A model generated the notes under the pieces. The model saw nothing but the letters and a program-made list of their open reading frames with translations, searched no databases and was not told the DNA's origin. A stretch of DNA of 64,000 nt. It comes from Babesia bovis T2Bo. Lineage: Eukaryota > Apicomplexa > Aconoidasida > Piroplasmida > Babesiidae. The translations under genes were made by a program, and so were the position numbers. Of this stretch, positions 10,128 through 23,208 are shown piece by piece; the stretch's first letter is position 1, and the number at the start of each line of letters is the position of its first letter. The stretch covers positions 1,411,001 to 1,475,000 of the forward strand of contig NC_010575.1 of NCBI RefSeq assembly GCF_000165395.2, written 5' to 3'.

Positions 10128-11926
10128 TCAGTCGTTGCTATAGAATTCATTGGTGATAGCTTCTGAAATAATGGAGAATGGCACGTCTTTTAGTGTACTG
10201 TCACTCGGTGACTCCTCCTCCTTTTGCGATATGACCTCCATGAGATTTTTCTGTGGGTTGAATACACCACCTTCCTGGTTCCGTTCAGTTACCTCTATCA
10301 GTTGCTTACAAGCATCAATTAGCGAGTCTTTAGAGTTCGGATAATTTTGGTATTGAAATCTGCATGACAGAGGCAATTGATCGACACTTTGCACGCGATG
10401 CTGAAATACCGGGTGGGAAGTGTCGTATAGAGCCTCAAGTATGCTTTCGTTACTTCGTTCAAATCTGAAATCGTCTCTATGGCGTGAATCCAAGACTGTT
10501 TCCTTGTCCCTGAGGATAAAAAATGCTTGCTGAAACGCCGAGCACGCACATCTCATGTTGAATGCGTGCCTACCAATATCTATGGAGGGGTCTAGAGGAC
10601 TTTCGCAGGCCAACATGGCTGATTGAGTTGATGTCTTGAAAAGGGTCCTTGGATATACATGACCAAAACCCCTTACCGTGGTCACGAATTGGTCATAATC
10701 CCTAATAAACCCCCAGTAGTAAAAGAAGTCAATGAACATATTGGCAAGTGTATTGTGAGAGTCAACGTTTTTACGGCAAGTGGCATCGTGAAGTTGTAGA
10801 AAACTGAGAACCATACAGTAAAGAAGGTATGATCCTATGCCCCCAATGTATGTATCATTTAGATTCCTTAGCTGAAGGAACAGTTTGATCAGCAATACAA
10901 GAGGCTGTAGGTACTTATATTGCTTGCACTGTACAACGTTAAAATGCCTGATGAATCTCCCACCTTAGCCTTCACAAAATTAGTTGTATTGATGGCTTCA
11001 GCTTGCCAAATGGATATATCTAGTTTGACGCCTGAGTTATATAGCCTGTGTGTTCCTGGTCCTACCTGTGTTTCTATTTATAGCTTTAATTACAGGCACC
11101 CCGGTGTTGAAAACACACTCAAAGGAATGCAACAGACCGAGTCTGCTCAATGCATATGCTAAAAGACGTAGCATGGCTATATCATCGCCTTCAGATTTAA
11201 TACATACATCAATGTCACCTCCTGGCAACGAGAGTCCAGTTACATCTGCATTTTATAACATATTTGATAACGGCTACCTACAAGAACCGAATACGTGCAT
11301 TTGTGCCTTCGGAAATAAAGCTGTAACCACCATTTCCAGCTGAAGCAGTACCTGGATTGTCTATATGGCTTTAACGTGTTGACCTACAGTTTCCTTGGCA
11401 GCACGTTCCTCTTCACTTGGAGCGAGCCATTCTAACATTTTAATAAGCTCTACATCTAGCATGACTTTAAATGGAACCCTTGCTTGTTTAGCGGCCTTGT
11501 AAAACTGGCCTAATCCCAATATGTCACGCAGGCACTTTTCTTTGTTCTCTGAAGCATCTAAGATAAACTAAATAGTAGCAAACCTATATGCGATGTTACT
11601 GGGCCGTCATGTTTATGGATAGTCCTTTTGACCTTTATAAATTCCTCAGTCTTTCCGATTGTCGATCTGCTTGTTTTTTTGTTTTTCGCCGGGTCCTTTA
11701 TTGCTTCCTGGATGCAATGTTCAGAATAGATAAGTCGACCCACTCTCATGGCATTATTGCGCTCTATAATCTTAAGCCGCATTTCATCTTCTACCATAGA
11801 GTACACCTCAGGGCCGCAATATGCCGATAAGCGTTCCAGGTCTTCGGCACTAAGCCTCGGCACGATACCTTCTTCATCCATCGCCGCATGATCGGAACTG
11901 CCGAATGGCGCGTCAGAAGTATCCAT
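10128..11926 (-). CDS. TRF4/PAPD5-type non-canonical poly(A) polymerase
   Basis: Nucleotidyltransferase of the DNA polymerase beta superfamily; TRF4-type enzymes add short A-tails to nuclear RNAs to direct exosome decay. Six exons (11926-11584, 11557-11388, 11360-11282, 11245-11066, 11031-10964, 10928-10128) encode 546 residues. The catalytic motif FGSYVTGLSLPGGDIDVC crosses the junction of exons 3 and 4, giving the helix-turn GS and two metal-binding aspartates. The third carboxylate is in VKLDISIW. A PAP-associated domain follows (YLQPLVLLIKLFL, GGIGSYLLYCMVLSFLQ). Two introns are only 26 and 27 nt; the 27-nt one removes an in-frame TAG. Its opposing neighbour TRAPPC2 ends 20 nt away. Confidence 0.87.
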
Positions 11927-12098
11927 ATTATGAAATATTAGAAAATTGACATGATGTGTTTATATATTACTATCAGTGGCATCGGTTAGTGGGTGGAATC
12001 CTGTAGTGTATGGCGAAGCGATGGCCAAAGCATAAGGCATCACGACGTTTTCTATGATTTCCATTCCGAAATCCACCATCAATAACATTTATTGTTCG

Positions 12099-13313
12099 TT
12101 ACACCTTCGCAACGATTGCGCTTCTGCGAACAAATGCGTGCTGTGTCCTGTTAAGGTTGAACTCTCCGCCATCAGCTGCAGAGTCTGAGAAAAGCACAAC
12201 ATCGCCACGTTTAAAGTTATCAACTGGCAGCAGTTTGCCATCCTTTGTGTATGACCCTGGTCCCACAGCGACAATAGTGGCGCGGAATATGGTACCTCCG
12301 AGTTCATTACTTCGTGCAAGTACCAGGCCACTTTGCGTCTTCTTTGGGCTGTCGATTACCTTTACCAGCAGGCTGTCCATACGTTTATATGCGCATATCA
12401 CAACCTACCGGTCTGACAATGGCCTTATATCATCTGCTGAAAGAGGCTTCACATCACCTTCGTTGCATTCAACACGTGCGTATATCTGGTCTTCAGTGAT
12501 CATTACACAATCCTGCTTCTTGTAAGTGATCTGATTGCTGTGATATCATAGGAAATACATTACTAACCACAGGTTGCTCAACTGGAGGGTCGTATAGTAC
12601 GATATCTCCCACTTTGACTGACATTGGTATGATGGCCCTGTAAACACCAATTAGACACTTGTGTTAAACATGACAATATTGTCTGGGTACTCAGCTGGAA
12701 CGAAAACACGTTCTTCTGGCGTTCACCAATTAATATTGCGTTGTGTATCATACCCCAGTACAGATGTTTATTCTGCCAGGCTCAGCCTCAACGCTTTAGA
12801 ACAAGTCACCAATGACTTACCCAGTTTCTTCGAGCATCTTCCCAGGTCCCGTGGCTATAACCCTACCAGCAAATTCCTTGTTAGGCTGCATATATTATTA
12901 ACGACACAACACTTGTCTAGCTACCTTAGAACCGATGTAGACACCGCCAGCAGAGTACTCATGTGCGTTGGTTTTGGCGATAAGCACATAGTTATTTGCT
13001 GGTTTCAATTCACCGTCAAGTGGGTGTCCCAGGTATTTAATGTCAGCTGGATTAATCTTAGGTACGAATCCTGAAGTTCTATTGTGGATTAGCTTTGTGT
13101 CTTACCATTGGTATATGGCAGAGGCTCATTAGAAGAAGACAAAGATTCCGCTTGACGGCTTGTTATACGTTTTAAATCACCTTGTGTAGTATTTCCTGTA
13201 GATGGATGCAGTATGAAACCGGTCTTTTGTTGCACATGTGTGTTTTTAGCATCCCTGTAGGCAAGGGTGCACGCCGCATGAGATATTAGCAATATTTGCA
13301 ATACCTTCCACAT
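12099..13313 (-). CDS. CPN20: Apicoplast co-chaperonin Cpn20 (tandem Cpn10 domains)
   Basis: Plastid-type co-chaperonin with two GroES-like domains, partner of Cpn60 in the apicoplast. Six exons (13313-13106, 13070-12925, 12885-12821, 12637-12568, 12530-12409, 12372-12099) give 294 residues. It begins with a hydrophobic signal peptide (MWKVLQILLISHAACTLAY) and then a basic, serine-rich transit-like stretch, i.e. a bipartite apicoplast leader. Domain 1 has YSAGGVYIGS, GRVIATGPGKMLE and MSVKVGDIVLYD. Domain 2 starts PLSDRLLVKVIDSPKKTQSG and has IVAVGPGSYTKDGKLLP. The third intron (12820-12638) is 183 nt, unusually long here; it is in frame as drawn, but an extra small exon inside it cannot be excluded. 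Confidence 0.88.
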
Positions 13314-13595
13314 CCTAACATCGGTTTAATCAGTCATAGGAATGTATTAAATCATAAATATATCGGAATTCCATTATATACTGGGGTATCCATGGTGTGG
13401 CCTTAGGGCTTGTCGCCATAAGGTACATTAGACAATTCCATGTTCCGCGTCTCGTTGCGCGTTACACATCTGTTCAAAGCACATATAAAATACATTTTAG
13501 AGGATATTGGATGTGGAAGGTATACGATTGGACGTCCATTGCGTTACACCGCTAACTTACTAACGCATGGTTCACTGGGCACTAGACGTAACAAA

Positions 13596-16500
13596 ATGTC
13601 GGCATCTGTTGATGCCAGTGGCACCTTTAGTCCAGGTACGTAGGTTTTGTATAATAACTGACCAATCGTTCTTAGTTGACGACAAGGTTGACTTTCCTAA
13701 GGAGGAGGAGTATGTGCTGAAATATTGGCAGGAAATTGATGCTTTTCATACTGCCAATAAGTTGGCAGCTGGCAGACCAAAGTTTAACTTTTACGATGGG
13801 CCTCCTTTCGCAACTGGACTCCCACATTACGGTCATATACTAGCTGGTACTATTAAGGTGGGTCTCGAGTAACAACGTTACACTTTTACAGGATGTCGTC
13901 ACACGTTATGCATACCAGACTGGACATGATGTCGAAAGGCGTTTTGGTTGGGATTGCCATGGTCTCCCTATTGAATATGAGATCGACAAGACCAATAATA
14001 TCAAACACCTGAGTGATGTCCTTGAGATGGGCATCAGTGTCTATAATGAAAAGTGCCGGTTAGTAAGATGCATAAACATTTCATATAATCCAGTGATATT
14101 GTCATGCGGTATTCCTCTGAATGGCGGACTATAGTTGCCAGGACTGGCCGTTGGATCGATTTTGACAACGACTACAAAACGTTGAACACCAACTATATGG
14201 AGACTCTATGGTGGATATTTAAACAACTCTATAGCAAAAACCTTGTTTACAGGGGATTCCAGGTAATGCCGTATTCTATGGCCTGCACTACACCGGTATC
14301 TAATTTCGAGGCTAATTTGAATTACAAAGACGTTACTGACCCAGCGGTATATGTGGCGTTCCATTGTATCGACGAGCAGCTTGACATGGTTGCATGGACA
14401 ACTACTCCATGGACACTGCCTTCAAATATCGCCCTTATTGTGAACCCCGATTTTGTGTACGTTGTGCTACACCATGAACAACGTGGCGCCAACTATGTAG
14501 TTGCCGAGTGCCGAATGGAACCATTTTGCAACGAAACTCGCTTTGTTTTGGATAAGGATATCCGGGTATCACGTAAAATCCAGGGATCAGAGCTGATTGG
14601 TAAACGTTATGAGCCGCTTTTTGACTATTACAGATCGGAGCCTGGATTTAGTGATGAGCAGCGTGCTCATTCATATGTTGTTGTTGGCGACTCCATGGTA
14701 ACAGCTGATGCTGGTAGTGGTATTGTTCACTGTGCACCTTACTATGGTGAAGAAGATATGAAGGTTTGCAAACGTCACGGAATCCTACGCGGTGCGCTAC
14801 CAGATTTGGTTGACGAGAGTGGCAATTTCAGGTCACACCTGGCGGACATTGGTGGTATGTACATCAAGGACGCTGACAACGTGATTAAAAAGCTTCTAAA
14901 AGAACGATCTAGTTTGGTACACGCAGGCAGCGTGGTACATTCATATCCGTTTTGTTGGAGAAGTGACACTCCCCTAATATACCGTGCAGTTAGCTGTTGG
15001 TTCATCAAGGTCGAGGACTATCGCGAGGACATCTTGCGTTGCGTTGAACAGACTCGATGGGTACCTAGCTTCGTGAAGGATAAAAGATTTCGTAACTGGA
15101 TCGCTGATGCTCGTGACTGGTGCGTCAGCCGCAACCGTTTTTGGGGTACTCCAATACCACTCTGGGTAAGTGAAGATTATTCCCAGGTTGTTTGTATCGG
15201 AAGCATTGAGGAATTGGAACGTCTCTCTGGTAAGAGGGTGACTGATCTACATAGACACTACGTCGATGAGATTGAGATTCCTGACCCTCGAGGGCCTGAA
15301 TATAAACCATTGCGGAGGATACCTGAAATTTTTGACTGCTGGTATGAAAGCGGGTCCATGCCATACGCAAAGATGCACTACCCTTTTGAGAACAAGGAGC
15401 TGTTTACGGAGATATTCCCCGCTGACTTTGTAGCTGAGGGTTTGGACCAGACACGTGGATGGTTCTACACTCTTATGGTTATCTCAACTCACCTATTCAA
15501 CGCCCCGGCATTCCGCAATATTATTGTAAACGGACTTGTCCTTGCAAGTGATGGGAAAAAGATGTCTAAACGATTAAGAAACTTTGCTGATCCAGTTGAA
15601 GTTATTAACCAGTATGGTGCAGATAGTGTCCGCCTATACTTAATATCATCCCCCGTTGTCCGTGCTGAACCCCTACGCTTCGTTACAGAGGGTGTTCGTG
15701 GTATCCTAAAGGATGTGATACTGCCATGGTTCCACGCGTATCGATTTTTGGTGCAGGAGGCCTCTAGATACGAGATGGTAACAGGCAATCGATTTATTCC
15801 CAGTACCGAGATTACAATGAATTCATATTGCGTCATGGATCTATGGCTACATTCCATAACGCAGGATCTAATCGCCAATGTGCATAGCGAGATGAAGGCA
15901 TACAAACTCTACAATGTACTTCCTCACCTATTGGAGTTCCTTGAGCAGCTTACTAACTGGTACATTCGTATTAATCGTGAACGTATGCGTGGCACATTTG
16001 GAGAGGATGACTCCTTTGTTGCATTATGTTCCCTTTATAACTCCTTGGATGCATTCACACGGTTGATGAGCATGTTTGCCCCCTTTACATCTGAGATGAT
16101 ATATTCTAATCTCAAGCGCGCTTCCACGTCTCCAAGTGCTAGCGTGCACTTTGTGATGTTGCCTCAGGCCAGCGGGTCGGTCGACGAAGATATTACGCGC
16201 AAGGTTCATATAATGCAGCAAGTAATCCTCCTTGGACGTACAGTACGTGAAAGAAGGCGTGTCTCACTCAAGACACCAATTGCCGCCATCAAGGTGATCC
16301 ATGAGGACGAACGTGTCCTGGAAGCGGTACGCGAATTGGAAACGTGGGTGAAGGACGAGCTCAACGTGATGAATATTGAGTATTCCATGGATGTTTCTTG
16401 CATCAGTTGCCAGATTGCCCCTAACTTCAAGGTGCTGGGATCACGTCTTGGCACTAGCATGAAACAAGTTGGAGCTGCGATAAAGGGTATGTCCCAGGAT

Positions 16501-16947
16501 GACATAGCCAAATTTGAGTCAAATGGCTCCGTCGATATAATGGGTCACCACATAACATTGGATGATGTTTTCATCACACGGCTCATTGACACCAGTGCCT
16601 TGTCAAACCCCAACGTGGACGGTGATTCTAACCGGGAGGTGGCTGTGCTTCTAGACTTTACAAGTGATGAGTCGTTACAGTGGATGGCATATGGGCGTGA
16701 AGTATGTAACAGAGTGCAAAAGTTGCGAAAGGAGCTGAGGCTATCAGTAAACGACAAAGTAAACATATATGTGCAACTTGCCAGCGATGAATGCTTTGAT
16801 AAGTTCTCTGCACAGAGCGACTACTTGTCTAAAACATTGAGACACGCCATTTCAATAACACGCAACATACCAACAGGTGGAAATGTACACACGGCATCTT
16901 TTGAAGTAGGAGAGCACAGCTTCACTATTGCATTAGAGTTGTGCTAA
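13596..16947 (+). CDS. IARS: Isoleucyl-tRNA synthetase
   Basis: Class Ia aminoacyl-tRNA synthetase charging tRNA-Ile, eukaryotic cytosolic type, 1080 residues from the ATG at 13596. Exons: 13596-13635, 13676-13857, 13892-14058 and 14094-16947. The ATP-binding HIGH signature appears as GLPHYGH (residues about 61-67), the second signature as [11 protein letters not shown] (about 620). [23 protein letters not shown] and WGTPIPLW mark the Rossmann fold and the editing domain. The frame is open upstream to another ATG at 13440, which would add 52 basic residues (see findings). The gene is divergent from Cpn20 and stops 4 nt before the convergent neighbour's stop. Confidence 0.95.
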
Positions 16948-16951
16948 CGTC

Positions 16952-17693
16952 TTAACATCTGTCAATGTTTTCGTGTTTCTGCTTGCTCATGCGTTCTATA
17001 CAATTGAGAAACTCAGGCACCCAGTTTGACACTTCTATGGTGCCCCGTGTTTGCTTCATGAGGGTTTCCGATAATCCACCAAGCCCTGATATGCTCATCA
17101 GTCTGTTGAACTATGACGACTTCAAAATACATACTCACCTCTTCAGTTCCTTAAACCGTTCCTCATCATTCATTTGATATACACATATCATCTTTACGGC
17201 ATCAGTTACCTTGGTCGGTCCGCATATGCGTTCAGCAACCAGGGCTGCCGCCAGGGCCTCCCTATACCTTCTCTTTCCTACTAACACCTCTGCCTGATAA
17301 AACACGTGATATATATTACATCGAAACATACCTGAACTAAATAATAAGCACCACTGTCGAATGCACTGCATCGTGGAAAGGATGCCATGTAATATGAGTT
17401 ACACATTTCCGATAATGTCTCGTCCGATATGCGATTGCCACCTGCGCTACTGTTACCAACCAAGCAGAATCCACACATACCATTCTTCATTAATTCATGG
17501 GTTGGACTATATTGATCGGTCATTTCATCTATTTCATCCATTTCACTATACGCTGTGTTGGATTCCTCCAAACCCATGCTATATTCATCCATATCCGGCT
17601 ACATAGATTGTATCTATACTGTTTAAAGCTCACCATATAATATTGAACATATGGATCGACCTCAAAAGACGATAAAAAAGGATCTGATTCCAT
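16952..17693 (-). CDS. Hypothetical helical (TPR-like) protein, 210 aa
   Basis: Not recognised. Four exons: 17693-17634, 17598-17332, 17293-17139 and 17102-16952, with introns of 35, 38 and 36 nt. After an acidic, methionine-rich N-terminus there is CGFCLVGN, then helices that resemble a tetratricopeptide-like pair (AEVLVGKRRYREALAAALVAER). No signal peptide or membrane segment. Its stop lies four bases from the stop of isoleucyl-tRNA synthetase, so the two 3' UTRs must overlap. It could be a small adaptor of a larger complex; no catalytic motif is visible. Confidence 0.7.
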
Positions 17694-17945
17694 AGTTGTC
17701 TAATAACTATTTATGCGATGTGCAAGCATTGAGGTCAACAGTTGCGATTAATCCCCCGAAAGGCTCCGATGTGTAAAGCAATTAGCTCAGCATTTTCCTG
17801 ATTCATACTATATATTGTCTTCTTTTGATAGCTATGTAATTCTTTGTTAATATTGCCTATGATACCCCATAGGCAACGTCTTAGTCATTTTAAGCCTTTT
17901 AATGGGCTAAAATACAATATAGCTCGTAGGTATAATATCTGGATG

Positions 17946-19103
17946 ATGGATTTTTCGGTTAACAAATATTCTCGTGTAACTCCCGTGAGGAGCCCAGTTA
18001 TGGCTCCTGCAGTTGCTCCATCCCTGGGTAGTTCCGTGGCCCCTGGCGATTCCGCCTCCACGAACAAACCGACGTCAACCTTTAGGGACACATACGTGGA
18101 AATTGACAGTTTGGCTCTGATAAAGGCTCTCAAACACTGTAAGGACAACTATCCGGTGCCAGTCAATGGTCAACTGCTGGGTCTCGATGTGGGCGACAAG
18201 CTAGAAGTAACTAATTGCTTGCCATATCCGCAAAAGCGTGATATATACAATTCATTGAACAGGGACAGTAACACTACCAACTTGACCGAAAAGGAGTTGG
18301 AAGAGAGAGCCGATGACGAGTTCGTGAAGTATCAGGACAAGATGATCGACCTTTTGCACGATATCCGTGTGGATTGTTTTGCTATAGGATGGTACCAGAC
18401 TCTACATTTTGGTGACGTGCAGTCTAAAGAGGTCATTGATAACTTGGTAATATACCAGGAGGCAGTTGACAAAGCTATTATGTTAGGTTTTGATCCAATG
18501 TCAAGCACCGGTGAAATATCGTTCAAGGCTTACCGTGCGTCTGATCAGCTTCTTGAGCTGTATCATAGTTCAAATGGTGATATAACAAATTTTAACAGTT
18601 TGAAGGGTACCCAGATTCTTGTGGAGGTACCTATTGTTGTCAAGAACTCTATTCTATCTGAGTGTTTCCTCAGTCAGTATGTATTTGATAACCCTGCTCA
18701 AAACGTATCTGTTTTTGACATTTTGGATGCTGATCACAACAAATATTTAGCCCACAACTTGGAATTCATTTCACATTCATTAGAGGCTCTGTCTGATAAT
18801 CAGGAGAAGTTCTTCCGTTATCAGCGTGAGCTGGCCAAGTTGACCCATCAGCACAAACAATTGGTGGAGCGCCGTCGTTTAGAGAATGAGCAAGGCAGGC
18901 TTAAGGGCGAACCTATTTTACCAATGCCCGAGCTCGACCTCAGTTCCCTCAAGAAAGTTGAGAAGCCATCGCAGCTGTCTACTATCGTCATGAGTAACGA
19001 GTGTACAACTCACACAAAGGACGTGAGTGCACTTTGCTTTGACAACATCGCAAAGATGTCGCTATTATTCCACCGTTTATCTACCAACTCTGAACACAGA
19101 TAA
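17946..19103 (+). CDS. EIF3H: Eukaryotic translation initiation factor 3 subunit H
   Basis: MPN-domain subunit of eIF3, which brings mRNA and initiator tRNA to the 40S subunit. Single exon, 385 residues from the ATG at 17946. The MPN core reads [53 protein letters not shown] and [12 protein letters not shown]; as expected for eIF3h the metalloprotease JAMM residues are absent. A charged helical tail ([23 protein letters not shown]) follows. An upstream in-frame ATG at 17844 would add 34 residues without family support, so I chose 17946. The residues before the MPN domain are Pro/Ala/Ser-rich. Confidence 0.92.
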   Translation: MDFSVNKYSRVTPVRSPVMAPAVAPSLGSSVAPGDSASTNKPTSTFRDTYVEIDSLALIKALKHCKDNYPVPVNGQLLGLDVGDKLEVTNCLPYPQKRDIYNSLNRDSNTTNLTEKELEERADDEFVKYQDKMIDLLHDIRVDCFAIGWYQTLHFGDVQSKEVIDNLVIYQEAVDKAIMLGFDPMSSTGEISFKAYRASDQLLELYHSSNGDITNFNSLKGTQILVEVPIVVKNSILSECFLSQYVFDNPAQNVSVFDILDADHNKYLAHNLEFISHSLEALSDNQEKFFRYQRELAKLTHQHKQLVERRRLENEQGRLKGEPILPMPELDLSSLKKVEKPSQLSTIVMSNECTTHTKDVSALCFDNIAKMSLLFHRLSTNSEHR

Positions 19104-19557
19104 CCATACCAATTCATGTGTACTGCAGTATCTATTTTCTCCTTTTTTAGATCTATCTTCTGCACGTGTATTTTCACATGACCTTTCGTTTGTCCTTTTT
19201 CCTGGCCTTTGTTTTCTATAGATCTTTCACTGTTCCACAAAGTAACCACGAAAAAAAATCTTAACATATACCGTCACGTTTGTGTTTTATTGCTGCCGCT
19301 GGCGTTAATGTTACATGAACTTCCGTTTATGTAAATTAAAAGAGCGATATTGTTTTATTTATTGTCAGTAAATTTTTTTGTACTGCTAGAATACCACTAG
19401 TATATTGCGTCATTTGAAGTGCTCCTTGGTTAATTATAAAAAACATACTTTTAAAGTTGTTCATTGCGTGCCTTTGATCACATTATTGATGTATTGATAG
19501 AGTATTTTGTCCCTGAGTTTACATTTATTGGAATCGCGAACGTTCATATTTTGTTAT
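19104..19557. other. AT-rich intergenic region
   Basis: About 450 nt between co-directional genes, with several T-rich tracts after the eIF3h stop that could serve 3' end formation. No gene or repeat seen. Confidence 0.55.
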
Positions 19558-21884
19558 ATGACATTTAACAACCGAGGTCTTATGACATGCTAATGCCATG
19601 CCCAACGCGTAGAAGCAATTACTCCAGATGATCTGGATTTATACGCTCAATGTTGCATTATGCATCATACATATGATCGACATCCAGATCACTTGACAGG
19701 TGGAGTGAACAATCATTTTTCACGCATGCGTGATGCTCCCATTAACAATAGGAGTGGATATCGGCAGCAAGGTGGTTTGTTTTGCTTATCATATTAACAG
19801 CTTTATCAGAACATATATCGCAATCTAGACATCAAATTTACGATCATAATCCTCAAGGTCCAGTTATTAGAAGGCATCACCTTGAACATGATAGAAATAG
19901 GCACTATGATGACGCAGTGCATCCTATTGACAGAGATGTCCGCTATGGCAATCCCAGGTACCATGCAGTAGATAAGCATTATAGCAACATAAACCCAAAT
20001 TTGCTGAATGGTGAAACGGGGCATGTTAAGCTAGTGCATCGAGGGATCCCTCATACATACGAAAGACGGGATGATGTATACGGTGAACCGAGCGCAAGAG
20101 TTGATACCCCGATAAATCCTGATTTGGAGGAGTTATCATTTCTGAAACGAAAGGCATCCAATTTGCGTCGCCACCTATCTGAGGTACAACGTAAGGCGGA
20201 AGCTATGAAGCTTGATGCTGTTACAAAAGATAAAGATTTTGATAGAAAGTTAGAATTTAAGCGGAAAGTATATAATAAACCAAAGGAATCACACGAAATA
20301 GTCAATGACGAGTATAGATATGGAAATGTTCTTGAACCATGGATGGAAGCCGCTGCCCACTTATGTTCGGGGTTTGGTTCAATGGCGCTTGCGGTATGCC
20401 AATTGGTAAGTATGACTGGCAAAAAAGCATTATCTAGCTGTTCCAAGATAGAACAGTCATATGCATGTGATGATTCGCCTGTGGATAATCATGAAGTATT
20501 GAAGGGGCAATTAAAATATCGACCCAATGGGAAAATGTTTTCTCCCAATCATACTTTACGTTATATGGGTCCTAGGGAGCACCCTCTAAACTACAAGCAT
20601 TTTGATGGTTTTCATCCATTTCAGAATAAAGGTAAAAAACCGGGAACGCGTCAACTACATCATGAAGAAGATAGACGTCATTACTCACCAACACGCAATC
20701 GTATGTGGACTGCACAATATAGTTCAATTACTAAAAAAGAACGTCGTGAACACCGTGCTCGTAATATGGCATTAAGACGCATGCTTACTGGATCAAGTGA
20801 GAGTGATATAGACTCTGTTGTCAGTCGTGAATCATATGACTATTATATGAATCAAAGGGTGAATGGAAATCCATCAAACACTGATAGTGATACAAACAGC
20901 ATATCATTTGTAGATCAGGACAATAACGATTCATTCAGTCAAGGACATCGGGGAAATATGGATGTACATAGTTGGGGTGTTAGTTACCCTGCTACTAATA
21001 TACCGGATTATGGCGAGCATCTGCGGACATCTGGATATAAGCAGAACATAGTGCAACCTCCATTACGAATTAATCTGGGTGAATACGATACACCTGGTTC
21101 ATCGCTTCCTCCTGTGTCGAAGTCTCCGTGTTTAGGCCCCAAAGTTATATCTCGTCCAATGTGCTCTGGTTCTGTTTTACAGCGATCGGAACCTATGTCA
21201 ACTATGCCAAGTTATCAGTTAGGCCCTTTGGCAACTCGTTCAGCAGGATGTCTTCCAGAGCCAATTATGCCTCCGCGTGTTAAAGGCACCACACCTGGTG
21301 ACTCCAAATATGAGAATCCTCCATCGCAAGGTACTGTTCATGGTCAATTAAGCAATATACCTACAAATACCAACATTTCCATGGCACAAGGACAGCATAC
21401 CACAAATTCATCTGGGTTAAACATTTCGACAGTTCACAATACATCTGATAACCACTCAGCGGCAGTGCCACAAACTTCTCATGCTACACCGATTCATGAG
21501 TCTAAAGTCGTTTCAGTGAATGAATCGTCGATTATAACTCATGAACCAATTTTAGGCAGCGGCTCAATGATACAAAAGGGGAATGGCCAGAACGATTCAG
21601 CGGTTAAAGATTCTACTGGTTTTGATCGTCATATTGTCACAAAGGAAACGATAAAACTGGATGATATATTGAATAGTGACCAAGCAATTCACCAGGCGAG
21701 AAATGTTATTGAACGTGAAGATAGAAATGGAACAAATACATTCAACGACCATAAAGGTTCGGACATAGATAATCCTGTAGCAACCTATGATCTGAAAGAT
21801 AATCAGAATCACGCGTCGTATGCCGGAAAATCGAGTAAAGCCCGGAAGCCATTCTTTACAACTCGCTGGCGTGTAAAGAGTTAG
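19558..21884 (+). CDS. Hypothetical protein with disordered C-terminus
   Basis: Not recognised. Proposed exons: 19558-19576 (MTFNNR plus one base), 19613-19771 and 19801-21884, with introns of 36 and 29 nt; the exon 2 and 3 join is well supported by frame (RSGYRQQ to ALSEHISQSR). If the tiny first exon is wrong, the start would be the ATG at 19660. Residues about 160-200 form a charged helix (LSFLKRKASNLRRHLSEVQR). A segment EPWMEAAAHLCSGFGSMALA is the only clearly hydrophobic part. The remainder is Asn/Ser/His-rich and probably unstructured, ending in a basic tail (KARKPFFTTRWRVKS). No signal peptide. Function unknown. Confidence 0.65.
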
Positions 21885-22527
21885 CATTCTAAGAAATCAA
21901 AAGTGGCATTGTACCACATAGTTATGACTCGCAGTCAATTTCCACCTAAATAAACACGGTAAACATACTTTGCAATCACCATATGAACTCGTGATTGACG
22001 AGTCTGTCTGATGTGCATATTCTAAAGAATATGATGTCGTATATATGGCGCACAAAACAAGCTACAAAAGACACCACGGCATATATCTATATATGTTATA
22101 GCAACAGTGTGTTATAATGGGAATACGTTTTATACTAAGTCCATGAGGCACATAAGCTGTGCCCCGGTACAAATATCCCTCAATGTACTTCCAGGAAGGG
22201 AATACCACCGTTATAATAACTTATAAAAATACGTATAACACAACACCCAGAAAATGTCCCCGAATAACCAGTATGTGTAGTTGTTATATCCTATTACTTT
22301 CGTTTGTTACTTGCCTCCTGGCGTTTTGGTGGGGTGGGTACATATAATCCTAGGATTCTCGATTTATTTTCATTTTCTTTACGAACCCGCATCGTTTTTT
22401 ACATTGGGTTTATTATCCTATACATTTCGGTTAAATATCCGAGTGTTTCACAATCAAACTCTAGCTCTACGTGGGTGCTGAGAGGTGTTTATCACTAAGT
22501 AGCACATAACATCTACTCTTAACGACA
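21885..22527. other. Intergenic region upstream of RPL30
   Basis: About 640 nt of AT-rich DNA. It should hold the 3' UTR of the previous gene and the RPL30 promoter. Small frames inside it are short, start at non-ATG codons and look random. Confidence 0.55.
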
Positions 22528-22892
22528 ATGGTGAAGAAGACAAAGTCTAAGGGTCTTGATAGCATGAACCACAAGCTTCAGCTTGTGATGAAGTCTGGTA
22601 AGGTGTGCTTGGGTTTCAAGTCTACCAAGGCAGCTCTTCGTAACGGCAAAGGTGGGTGATTTAAGTAAATATAAACACAAAATATACAGCTCTTTTGGTT
22701 ATCATTAGCAACAACTGCCCTCCTATTCGCAGGTCTGAATTGGAGCATTATGCCATGTTGGCCAAGTGCAACGTACACATGTTTGCTGGAGACAACAATG
22801 AGCTTGGTACTGTATGCGGAAAGTACTTCCGTGTAGGTTCTATGGCTGTATTGGATGCTGGTGACTCTGACATTCTTCGTGGATATGACTAG
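22528..22892 (+). CDS. RPL30: 60S ribosomal protein L30 (eL30)
   Basis: Cytosolic large-subunit protein, 108 residues, in two exons (22528-22651, 22690-22892) split by a 38-nt intron after NGK. Recognisable family stretches are [26 protein letters not shown], given here in parts as [14 protein letters not shown] and [11 protein letters not shown], then [20 protein letters not shown] and [20 protein letters not shown]. Length and ends match the family. The start follows a short AC-rich leader. Confidence 0.95.
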
Positions 22893-23208
22893 AGTTGATG
22901 CAACATCGTAATAATGTTATGTCTGTTACTATCGTCTTGCACATTTTAATTCATTGTATTTATACATTGCCATAGTCTATACGTTATTGTTTTGGGCCAT
23001 TATGTTATCGCAAATAGGTTATTATGCCAATAATAACGCGGTGGATGGGGAGTGTACGCATGGCACATCCTCTCTGCGTTTGAGTCATTTTACTAATACA
23101 CTTTACTATTCAGTCCTTTCCTTTGTGATATGTCTCATTATTGTGTATTTACAATTACTATCTGATTAGTGTTATCTTGTTTGTGTGTGTTACTTCTTTC
23201 TTTGCGCT
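22893..23208. other. Intergenic region upstream of beta-adaptin
   Basis: About 315 nt, T-rich, between two plus-strand genes. Nothing beyond presumed UTRs and promoter. Confidence 0.5.

Noticed and set aside
12638..12820. An extra exon inside the long Cpn20 intron (frame reading RVFVPAEYPDN)
   Set aside because: No canonical splice pair keeps the reading frame, and the direct join gives the expected GroES-like sequence.
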